Shown piece by piece: positions 56,960-64,000 of a stretch of 64,000 bases of DNA. The stretch is from 40-80 sp040394775 (lineage in GTDB: Bacteria > Bacteroidota > Bacteroidia > Flavobacteriales_D > Crocinitomicaceae). The position numbers and the translations under genes were made by a program. Position 1 is the stretch's first letter. Each line of letters begins with the position of its first letter. The notes under the pieces are model-generated. The model searched no databases. It was not told where the DNA came from and saw nothing but the letters and a program-made list of their open reading frames with translations. Location: assembly GCA_040394775.1 (NCBI GenBank), contig JBEBRN010000003.1, positions 1 through 64,000 on the forward strand. Direction: 5' to 3'.

Positions 56960-58582
56960 ATGATTACAGTAAATAATTTATCATTACAATTCGGAAAACG
57001 AATTTTATTTGATGAAGTAAATCTAAAGTTTGTTGGTGGTAACTGTTACGGTGTAATAGGCGCTAATGGAGCGGGAAAATCAACGTTTTTAAAAATCTTA
57101 ACAGGAGATCAAGATCCAACAAAAGGGTCAATTGATTTAGAACCAGGGAAACGGATGGCTGTTTTAAGCCAAAACCACTTTGAGTTCGACGAAATACCCG
57201 TTCTTCAAACCGTAATGATGGGGCATAAACGTCTCTATGAAATTATGGTGGAGAAAGACGCGCTTTATGCGAAGTCAGATTTCTCGGATGAAGATGGTAT
57301 GCGTGCATCGGAATTAGAAGGTGAATTTGCTGATATGGAAGGTTGGAATGCTGAAACAGATGCCGCTTCTTTATTGAGTAATTTAGAAATTGAAGAATCA
57401 AAGCATTCTATGCTAATGAAGGATTTGCCAAGTAATGAAAAAGTACGTGTCTTATTAGCACAAGCTTTATTTGGTAATCCCGATGTCTTAATATTAGATG
57501 AGCCAACCAACGACTTGGATTTAAAAACCATCTCATGGTTAGAAGATTTCCTATTGGATTTCAAAAACACAGTGATTGTTGTTTCTCACGACCGTCACTT
57601 TTTGGATACCGTATGTACACACGTTTGCGACATTGACTATTCAAAAATTAACTTGTTCACTGGAAACTACTCGTTCTGGTATGAGTCTTCTCAATTAGCG
57701 TCTCGTCAGCGTTCTGATAAAAACAAAAAATCAGAAGATAAGAGAAAAGAATTACAAGAATTTATTGCTCGTTTCTCTGCGAATGCTTCCAAATCAAAGC
57801 AAGCAACATCGAGAAGAAAATTATTAGATAAATTGGATTTAGATGAAATTCAACCTTCCTCTAGAAGATATCCAGGAATTTCTTTTGCATCAGAAAGAGA
57901 TGCCGGAAACCAAATTCTTACCATAGATAATCTTTCTAAGACCGTAGATGGAGAAGTGTTGTTCAAGGATGTTTCATTCACTTTAAACAAAGGGGATAAA
58001 GTCGCTTTCATCTCTAAAAATTCAGTGGCTTTAACGAGCTTCTTTGAAATACTTAGCGGCAGAGCCAAAGCTGATTCAGGTGAGTTTGTTTTTGGAACGA
58101 CCATTACAACCGCTTATTTGCCAAATGACAATTCAGAATATTTTCAAACGAGTGATTCTTTAATTGATTGGTTGAGACAGTACGCACAGACAGAAGAAGA
58201 AAAGGAAGAAGTAAACGTTCGTGGATTCTTAGGTAGAATGCTATTTTCTGGAGAAGAGGCGTTGAAATCTGCTAAAGTTTTATCAGGAGGGGAAAAGGTG
58301 CGTTGTATGCTTTCCAAAATGATGTTAGCAAAAGCTAATTTATTGATAATGGACGAACCAACGAATCACTTGGACTTGGAATCTATTACAGCTTTGAATA
58401 ATGCTATGAAAGATTTTACCGGAAATATTTTATTCACTTCTCATGACCACGAGTTAATACAAACGGTTGCTAATCGTATTATTGAAATTACACCCAATGG
58501 CTATATTGATAAGATGATTCCTTACGATGAATATTTAAGTGATGATAAAATCAGTGCATTAGCCGAGCAATTGTATAATTGA
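56960..58582 (+). CDS. ABC-F ribosomal ATPase, YbiT-like, with one degenerate ATP site
   Basis: Soluble protein of 540 residues with two ATPase domains, acting on the ribosome like other ABC-F factors. NBD1: Walker A GANGAGKST, Walker B LILDEPTNDLD; but its signature, normally LSGGE, is LPSNEK. The linker (SRFSANASKSKQATSRRKLL) is the ABC-F/YbiT type. NBD2: signature LSGGEKVRC and Walker B LIMDEPTNHLD are intact, but the Walker A position reads ISKNSVALTSFFEIL with no GK[ST]. NBD2 Walker A and NBD1 signature form one composite site, so that site lacks both halves. A strong promoter precedes it; the thioesterase follows 32 bases later. Confidence 0.93.
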   Translation: MITVNNLSLQFGKRILFDEVNLKFVGGNCYGVIGANGAGKSTFLKILTGDQDPTKGSIDLEPGKRMAVLSQNHFEFDEIPVLQTVMMGHKRLYEIMVEKDALYAKSDFSDEDGMRASELEGEFADMEGWNAETDAASLLSNLEIEESKHSMLMKDLPSNEKVRVLLAQALFGNPDVLILDEPTNDLDLKTISWLEDFLLDFKNTVIVVSHDRHFLDTVCTHVCDIDYSKINLFTGNYSFWYESSQLASRQRSDKNKKSEDKRKELQEFIARFSANASKSKQATSRRKLLDKLDLDEIQPSSRRYPGISFASERDAGNQILTIDNLSKTVDGEVLFKDVSFTLNKGDKVAFISKNSVALTSFFEILSGRAKADSGEFVFGTTITTAYLPNDNSEYFQTSDSLIDWLRQYAQTEEEKEEVNVRGFLGRMLFSGEEALKSAKVLSGGEKVRCMLSKMMLAKANLLIMDEPTNHLDLESITALNNAMKDFTGNILFTSHDHELIQTVANRIIEITPNGYIDKMIPYDEYLSDDKISALAEQLYN

Positions 58583-58614
58583 ATGTAAGAATACAAACTT
58601 TAAAAGTTTAAAAA

Positions 58615-59136
58615 ATGAATCCAGTAAAAGCAATTGATACCTTAACCATCACTACAAAAGTTGTTCTTCCAAACGAAACCAACAATATGGGAAATCTTTT
58701 TGGAGGGCAATTGCTTGCTTGGATGGACGTTAGCGCGAGTGTTGCGTCGTATCGCTTGTGTCACCGCACAGTAACGACGGCATCCGTGAACAATGTTTCA
58801 TTTGACCGACCTATTCCTGATGGTGCTATAGTAACATTAGAAGCGAAAGTATCTCGTTCCTTTAGAAGCTCTATGGAAGTTTTTATTGATGTTTTTATGG
58901 AAGACCCTCGTGATGACAAAGGTGATCGAATTAAATGCAATGAAGCAATTTATACTTTCGTAGCCTTGGGTTACGATGGAAGACCGGTAGCTGTTCCAGA
59001 ACTTGTTCCGGAAACAAAAGAGGAAATAGCTCGTTTTAATGGAGCCTTAAGAAGAAAACAATTAAGCTTAATTTTAGCTGGAAAAATGAAGCCAGACGAA
59101 GCGACAGAGCTTAAAGCATTATTTTTTAAAGACTAA
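58615..59136 (+). CDS. acyl-CoA thioesterase (hotdog fold, YciA/BACH type)
   Basis: Hydrolyses acyl-CoA. 173 residues; the hotdog signature NNMGNLFGGQLLAWMD holds the N- and D-containing active-site stretch, followed by ASVNNVSFDRPIPDGA and the strand MEVFIDVFMED. The C-terminal 30 residues are charged. 32 bases after the ABC-F gene, probably cotranscribed. Confidence 0.93.
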   Translation: MNPVKAIDTLTITTKVVLPNETNNMGNLFGGQLLAWMDVSASVASYRLCHRTVTTASVNNVSFDRPIPDGAIVTLEAKVSRSFRSSMEVFIDVFMEDPRDDKGDRIKCNEAIYTFVALGYDGRPVAVPELVPETKEEIARFNGALRRKQLSLILAGKMKPDEATELKALFFKD

Positions 59137-59209
59137 ATTTTAACGTTATTGAGGCTGCTTTTATAGGTAAATAATCATTATTTATTAATCTAATTAAGTA
59201 GAATAACCT

Positions 59210-59217
59210 TAACTTTG
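59210..59217 (+). promoter_or_regulatory. putative -7 element for pckA
   Basis: TAACTTTG followed by CAA, exact TAnnTTTG, 31 bases before the ATG. Confidence 0.5.
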
Positions 59218-59248
59218 CAATTCAATAAGTAGCTAAAAAGTAAAAAAC

Positions 59249-60856
59249 ATGAATGAATTTGGTTTAAAAGGAAAGTCATCTGATTTGTCTCAAATAGGGT
59301 TAAAAAATTCAACAAATGTATTTTGGAATCTAACTCCCGCTGAGCTCGTAGAAGACACTATATTACTAGGCGAAGGGATGCTGTCGAGTACAGGAGCTGT
59401 TGCAATCGAAACAGGTGAGTTTACAGGTAGGTCTCCAAAAGATCGTTTTATCGTTAGTGATGCGGTAACTGAAGATGCAGTTTGGTGGGGTGATATCAAC
59501 ATTAAATTCTCTCCAGAAAAGTTTGATAAATTATACGACCGAGTGATGGATTACTTGGAAGATAAAGATATATACGTAAGAGATTCATATGCTTGTGCAG
59601 ACGATCGTTACAGAATGAATATTCGCACGATTAATGAAGTTCCTTGGGGAAATATGTTTGCTTACAACATGTTCCTAAGACCAACGAAGACAGAAATTCA
59701 AAACTTCACTCCTGAGTGGCATGTTATCTGTGTTCCTGGTTTTATGGCTGACCCTGCAATTGATGGAACGCGACAACATAACTTCGCCGTTCTTAACTTT
59801 ACTAAGAAGGTTATTTTGATTGGAGGAACTGCTTATACAGGTGAAATTAAAAAAGGTGTTTTTTCTGCTTTGAACTTTATTTTACCACATGAGAAAAGAG
59901 TACTTTCTATGCACTGCTCTGCTAATATTGGAAAAGAGGGTGATACGGCTATTTTCTTTGGACTTTCTGGCACAGGAAAAACAACATTGTCTTCCGATCC
60001 AAATCGCCTTTTAATTGGTGATGATGAACACGGATGGAGTGATAATACTGTTTTCAACTTTGAAGGTGGATGTTATGCAAAAACGATTGATTTATCAAGA
60101 GAAAAAGAACCGCAAATTTTTGACGCTATAAAATTTGGTGCTATTTTAGAAAACATAGTCTTCAAAGAAGGAACTGCTGATGTAGATTATGAAGATGTTT
60201 CTATTACTCAGAATACACGTGTTTCTTATCCATTATATCATATTGAGAATGTAGCGACTCCTTCAATAGGTCACAATCCTAAGAATATATTTTTCTTAAC
60301 CGCTGATGCGTTTGGTGTTTTACCTCCAATCTCTAAATTAACGAAAGAGCAAGCTATGTATCACTTCATGTCTGGTTATACTGCAAAAGTGGCTGGAACA
60401 GAAGTAGGTGTAACAGAACCTCAATCAACTTTCTCAGCTTGTTTTGGAAAGGCTTTTATTCCACTTCACCCTGCTAAATATGCAGAATTATTAGGTGAAA
60501 AACTGGAAGACGCATCTATCAATGTGTGGTTAATCAACACAGGTTGGACAGGTGGTTCATACGGAACAGGAAGTCGTATGAAGTTAGCTTACACTCGAGC
60601 AATGATTACAGCTGCTTTAGAAGGTAAATTAGATAACGTTGAATTTGAGACTTTGCCAATATTTGACCTTCAAATTCCTACTTCATGTGATAATGTTCCT
60701 ACTGAGATTTTAAACCCAAGAACTACTTGGATGGATAAATCAGCTTATGACGATACGGCTAATAAATTAGCTAGTCAATTCGTGAAGAATTTCGAACAAT
60801 TCGTAGGTGAAACGAGCGAAGCTATTTTAAGTGCAGCACCAAAGGTGATTGCATAA
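59249..60856 (+). CDS. pckA: phosphoenolpyruvate carboxykinase (ATP)
   Basis: Converts oxaloacetate and ATP to PEP and CO2 at the head of gluconeogenesis. 535 residues, normal. Substrate motif TGRSPKDRFIV, kinase-1a P-loop GLSGTGKTTLS, metal motif GDDEHGW and the adenine motif near NTRVSYPLYHI with R in TGSRMKLAYTR. Own promoter; convergent with the SDR gene with only a 34-base gap. Confidence 0.98.
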   Translation: MNEFGLKGKSSDLSQIGLKNSTNVFWNLTPAELVEDTILLGEGMLSSTGAVAIETGEFTGRSPKDRFIVSDAVTEDAVWWGDINIKFSPEKFDKLYDRVMDYLEDKDIYVRDSYACADDRYRMNIRTINEVPWGNMFAYNMFLRPTKTEIQNFTPEWHVICVPGFMADPAIDGTRQHNFAVLNFTKKVILIGGTAYTGEIKKGVFSALNFILPHEKRVLSMHCSANIGKEGDTAIFFGLSGTGKTTLSSDPNRLLIGDDEHGWSDNTVFNFEGGCYAKTIDLSREKEPQIFDAIKFGAILENIVFKEGTADVDYEDVSITQNTRVSYPLYHIENVATPSIGHNPKNIFFLTADAFGVLPPISKLTKEQAMYHFMSGYTAKVAGTEVGVTEPQSTFSACFGKAFIPLHPAKYAELLGEKLEDASINVWLINTGWTGGSYGTGSRMKLAYTRAMITAALEGKLDNVEFETLPIFDLQIPTSCDNVPTEILNPRTTWMDKSAYDDTANKLASQFVKNFEQFVGETSEAILSAAPKVIA

Positions 60857-60890
60857 TCTTATTATAAAATGTTGAGTGGAGAACTAATTG

Positions 60891-61679
60891 TTATAAACTT
60901 TTAGTTCTTCCACCATCAACAGGAACATTAATCCCATTTATATAACTTGCTGCTTCAGAAGCTAAGAAGACAACCGCATTCGCAACTTCTTCGGGCTGAG
61001 CAATACGCTTCATTGGCACTTCATTGGCCATGGTGTTGAAAACAGTATCTACCGTTTCTCCAGATTTCTCGGATTTAGTAGACGCAATTGATTTTAAACG
61101 TTCCGTATTGGTTGCGCCAGGCAATACATTATTGACAGTAATATTAAACTGCCCCAATTCATTCGCTAAAGTTTTACTCCAATTGGCAACCGCCCCACGA
61201 ATTGTATTCGATACACCTAATCCGTTTAAAGGCTGTTTAACAGATGTTGAGATAATGTTTATAATACGCCCATATCCATTCTTCTTCATTAAAGGAACAA
61301 GTTTCTGAACCAAGATATGGTTGCAAACAAGGTGTTGTGTAAATGCAGCATAAAACTCTTCTACTGCTGCGTCAAATACAAGACCTCCTTTTGGGCCTCC
61401 TGTATTGTTTACTAGAATATGTGCGTCACCACCTTTTTTAATATACGTATCTAAAGCTATTGCTAATTCTTCTGGCTTTGAAAAGTCAGCGATTAATAGG
61501 TGGTGATTTTGACCTGATGAAGTATCTAATGTTTCAGCAACGGCTTTAAGTTTCTCTTCATTTCGCGCGACTAGAACAACGTTGGCACCATTCTCTGCCA
61601 TTTCATGTGCAATACACTTTCCGATTCCTTGTGTGCTTCCGCATACGATTGCTGTTCTATTATTTAGTTGCAAATTCAT
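60891..61679 (-). CDS. SDR-family oxidoreductase lacking the Tyr-Lys pair
   Basis: 262 residues, Rossmann fold: the cofactor loop is GSTQGIG (14-20), NNTGG (91-95) replaces NNAG, and the active-site Ser is S144 in ISTS. The usual Y-x3-K is missing: positions 157 and 161 are Ser and Arg (VSNTIRGAV). This matches a divergent 3-oxoacyl-reductase-like SDR group known to depart from the catalytic tetrad, so the reaction is uncertain. Convergent with pckA; not in an operon. Confidence 0.88.
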   Translation of the reverse strand: MNLQLNNRTAIVCGSTQGIGKCIAHEMAENGANVVLVARNEEKLKAVAETLDTSSGQNHHLLIADFSKPEELAIALDTYIKKGGDAHILVNNTGGPKGGLVFDAAVEEFYAAFTQHLVCNHILVQKLVPLMKKNGYGRIINIISTSVKQPLNGLGVSNTIRGAVANWSKTLANELGQFNITVNNVLPGATNTERLKSIASTKSEKSGETVDTVFNTMANEVPMKRIAQPEEVANAVVFLASEAASYINGINVPVDGGRTKSL

Positions 61680-61718
61680 ATTGAATGATTTTTGATAATT
61701 TAAAAAGTTAATAATACA

Positions 61719-61745
61719 AAAATAGGGCTTTTTCAGCCCTATTTT
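61719..61745 (-). terminator. intrinsic terminator after adhesin copy 2
   Basis: Stem AAAATAGGGCT / AGCCCTATTTT with loop TTTTC, A- and T-runs on both sides, 18 bases after the stop of the 696-aa adhesin gene. Confidence 0.9.
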
Positions 61746-61762
61746 ATCCTCTAATTATTGTT

Positions 61763-63853
61763 TTACTTTCTAACTAAGTGAAAGAATCCATGTCCTTCAT
61801 AAGATAGTCCGTTAAAGTCCGTCATGGTATATTTATAGAAGTACACGCCTGGGGCAGCTCTATCGCCATCCCATGAGTCAATAGGTGAGTTTAATGTTGT
61901 CATTAGATTTCCCCAACGATTGAAGATTTCCATGTGCATTTCTTTAATTAGCGTTGTCGTTACAAAGAACGCATCATTAGCACCATCTTCATTTGGCGTG
62001 AAGACATTAGGAATGACAATGGTTGGATTTGGAAATGGAAGAACGGTAACGATACCCATTGCAGTGTCGCTACACAAACCATTGCTAGCTGTTAAAATCA
62101 CCGTGTAATCTCCAGGAACTGTGTAAATAGAAGACGCATCTTCAGTATTACTCTTTAAGGTGTTTCCAAAGTCCCAAAGGTAAGAGTTAGCAGCACCTGA
62201 GGTGTTTGTAAATTCTACTTCCAATGGAGGTGTTCCTGAGCTTGGATTGTAATCAAATCCTGCATCAGGTGAATCCAATAAAAAGACGGTAACTGAATCA
62301 TATCCAACACAACCATTCACATCAACTCCCTTTACAATATAAGTTGTTTCAGTAGTTGGATTGGCAATAACAGCCTGTCCTGTTGCATTATTTAATCCCG
62401 TAGCTGGTGTCCATGTATAGGTTTGAGCGCCTGCTGCTTTTAGAGAAGTAGACTGACCTAAACAAATAGTTTTATCAGCGCCTGCATCAATAGTAGGATG
62501 GATGTTAATCACTACTTCTACGGGTGTTTTTTCACTTTCACAACCATTTACTGTCTGAGTAACATAATACGTTCCTGTTATAACACTATCCGTTGGGTTC
62601 ATTGTAGTGGTACTTGTTATGCTCGCATACCATTTGACATCCATTCCGGAAACAAAAAGATTGGAAATTTTAGCACTATCGCAGAATGATTGAGGAGATT
62701 CTGCATCTGGACCTGCTGGAGGAGGTGATTGAGGTGCATTGGTAAAACTTGCCGCTTCTGATAAGCATCCATCGTTAGTCGCTGTTACTGAGTAACTGGT
62801 GCCTTCTATCGCTCCAATTATTTCACCGCCATTACCAATGGTTGGACCTGCTGGCGTAAACGTATATGTAAGTGTGGGATCGTAATTAGTTATTTTATTC
62901 GAACCACTGCCTGAGCAAGTTCCACCGATAGCATAAAAAATTGGGGTAGCTGGCGTTTGTTGTTTCGTAACGGTGACCTTTTTCTCACAACCTAGGTTGT
63001 CCGAGAATGTCGCTGAAATAACACAATCCTGCCCATTTGCAAGACCGCCATTAAATGTAAAGTTTAAATCTGCTGCTGTTGATGGAAATGGAGGGTAAAA
63101 GAAAACGGTATCTCCACAGGTAGATGAAATAATTAATGTTCCTGTAGTAATGTTTGTAGCAACAGTCACGGCACCTGAAATAGTAGTATTGACGCCGTTA
63201 CAAACAGAAGTTGCAACTATTTTTGTAATATCACAGCTTACAATAGAACAGTCTGTAACACCTGCTCCTTGAGTAGATTCGTTTGTTTGATTAAGAGTAA
63301 TATAACCATTTGAGTTGGAATAATTGGTGACCAATACCATATAATACTCTCCCTGAATTGCTGCTGGTGGAGTTGTTGCACCACTCACTCCAGCGGGACA
63401 TATACTATTGCTTCCTCCTTGTACTCCTAATCCAATCGTTTCCACTGCTGCTGTTGAGTAACTGGACTGAATTGGAGGAGTAGAACCGTTCATGATTCCA
63501 GTACAACCGACACTTTCATCTGAAAATGGACCCCAAATTGCAAAATCGACATCCAGACCTGAACCAGCACCGTTTTGTTGTGTCGTTTGATTTATATTTA
63601 ATTTCATTGGACCTGTCTCAGCTATTTTCATATAATACCAAGCAGGATTTTTCGCATTTGATACACAACCGTAGTTAGGGCCATTAGTCGCATTAACACC
63701 CGTGTTATTTGGGAAGTTATAGGTAGTGCCCGAACAGAATGGGTCGGCACTATTACAGTCTGTTCCTTGGCCAAATGAAATAGAAGCGACTACCAGAATA
63801 AATACACTTGAAAAGGTTAGTTTTAAAGAATTATAAAAGAATAATTTTTTCAT
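61763..63853 (-). CDS. large T9SS-secreted adhesin-like protein with PKD domain (copy 2)
   Basis: 696 residues, exported. Signal peptide (about 1-28); the same Cys-rich N-terminal domain as the protein at 6416 (DCNSADPFCSG, GPNYGC, WYYMK, DVDFAIWGPF, TPPIQSSYS, YYMVLVTNYSN); Ig-like segments with paired Cys; a PKD domain (PPLEVEFTNTSGAANSYLWD, DYTVILTASNG); and a C-terminal gliding-type T9SS domain (VIPNVFTPNEDGANDAFFV, FNRWGNLM, PGVYFYKYTM). It starts 6 bases after the stop of the truncated small gene. Confidence 0.9.
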   Translation of the reverse strand: MKKLFFYNSLKLTFSSVFILVVASISFGQGTDCNSADPFCSGTTYNFPNNTGVNATNGPNYGCVSNAKNPAWYYMKIAETGPMKLNINQTTQQNGAGSGLDVDFAIWGPFSDESVGCTGIMNGSTPPIQSSYSTAAVETIGLGVQGGSNSICPAGVSGATTPPAAIQGEYYMVLVTNYSNSNGYITLNQTNESTQGAGVTDCSIVSCDITKIVATSVCNGVNTTISGAVTVATNITTGTLIISSTCGDTVFFYPPFPSTAADLNFTFNGGLANGQDCVISATFSDNLGCEKKVTVTKQQTPATPIFYAIGGTCSGSGSNKITNYDPTLTYTFTPAGPTIGNGGEIIGAIEGTSYSVTATNDGCLSEAASFTNAPQSPPPAGPDAESPQSFCDSAKISNLFVSGMDVKWYASITSTTTMNPTDSVITGTYYVTQTVNGCESEKTPVEVVINIHPTIDAGADKTICLGQSTSLKAAGAQTYTWTPATGLNNATGQAVIANPTTETTYIVKGVDVNGCVGYDSVTVFLLDSPDAGFDYNPSSGTPPLEVEFTNTSGAANSYLWDFGNTLKSNTEDASSIYTVPGDYTVILTASNGLCSDTAMGIVTVLPFPNPTIVIPNVFTPNEDGANDAFFVTTTLIKEMHMEIFNRWGNLMTTLNSPIDSWDGDRAAPGVYFYKYTMTDFNGLSYEGHGFFHLVRK

Positions 63854-63859
63854 TTCTAA

Positions 63860-64000
63860 TTAGTTTTTAGGCAATAATCTGATTAAGTAATTTGTTTGAT
63901 AGATCCCATAATAATCGGAAGAACCATCTTTTTCAGTTACCCAAAAATATTTTAAAGGATTAAATGTGTTAATATCATAATTAGGCCCTTTGTCATAGTC
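63860..64000 (-). CDS. C-terminal fragment of small secreted-type protein (copy 2), cut by window end
   Basis: The last 46 codons and stop of a gene that continues past the right edge. Its sequence aligns without gaps, apart from one extra Lys before the last residue, to the C-terminus of the 137-aa protein at 5990: DYDxGP, FNPLKYFWV, KDGSSDYY and NYLIRLLP are shared, 33 of 45 aligned residues. It ends 6 bases before the 696-aa adhesin gene. The N-terminal signal is not visible here. Confidence 0.85.
   Translation of the reverse strand, partial: DYDKGPNYDINTFNPLKYFWVTEKDGSSDYYGIYQTNYLIRLLPKN

Noticed and set aside
60880..60908. AGAACTAA/TTAGTTCT hairpin between pckA and the SDR gene
   Set aside because: Covers the SDR stop codon, has an AT-rich stem, a 13-base loop and no T-run; too weak to call a terminator.

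Overview
The window is a low-GC, gene-dense chromosome segment from a member of the Bacteroidota, most likely Flavobacteriales and possibly a Crocinitomicaceae/Fluviicola-like organism (genus is a guess). The evidence is: four large secreted proteins with type IX secretion system (T9SS) C-terminal domains, a PorP/SprF-family membrane protein, promoters of the Bacteroidota type (TAnnTTTG, often TATCTTTG or TAACTTTG), almost no Shine-Dalgarno sequences, many SSC-type lipoprotein boxes and an ATP-type PEP carboxykinase. No phage, integrase, transposase, CRISPR array or rRNA is seen.

Layout. 1-5.8 kb: ddl-rmlB operon, a repeat-like intergenic stretch, an orphan CcoI-type copper ATPase with an FNR-like upstream box, and ung. 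6-9.1 kb: a two-gene module made of a small secreted protein and an 894-aa T9SS adhesin. 9.2-13.7 kb: housekeeping genes (hydrolase, efp, two FKBP isomerases, ahcY). 13.7-16 kb: arsenic genes arsR-arsM-arsC without an efflux pump. 16-20 kb: a DUF4424/YARHG-like protein, TauE exporter, LprI-like protein and an envelope-stress-like cluster that includes a 58-aa membrane protein. 20-28 kb: hydrolase, zinc alcohol dehydrogenase, lipoproteins and a repeat-rich T9SS adhesin. 28-32 kb: a PorP/SprF protein paired with an HYR-domain adhesin. 32-35 kb: uvrA and a CAU tRNA. 35-41 kb: a capsule/exopolysaccharide operon (GT4, Wza, Wzc, RmlC, WecA-like). 41-46 kb: dacB, arginine decarboxylase, desaturase plus cold-shock-domain protein. 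46-52 kb: an operon of RND/MMPL exporter, rmlA, prenyl synthase and a pterin synthase, preceded by a beta-barrel protein. 52-61 kb: folD, rbfA-permease, cvpA, ompA, an ABC-F protein, thioesterase, pckA and an unusual SDR. 61.7-64 kb: a second copy of the two-gene adhesin module, in inverted orientation and cut by the window edge.

How the parts connect. Surface biology dominates: T9SS cargo and PorP/SprF (adhesion or gliding), polysaccharide export, dTDP-sugar supply (rmlB, rmlC and rmlA, each in a different operon), peptidoglycan (ddl, dacB) and polyprenyl carriers. The most interesting observations are the duplicated small-protein/adhesin module at the two window ends; two genes (an ABC permease after rbfA, and a desaturase) whose conserved N-termini extend upstream of every ATG/GTG/TTG, leaving ATC or ATT as the plausible start; an ABC-F protein in which both halves of one composite ATP site are degenerate; an SDR lacking both the catalytic Tyr and Lys; and a tandem array of exact 306-bp repeats in an adhesin gene.
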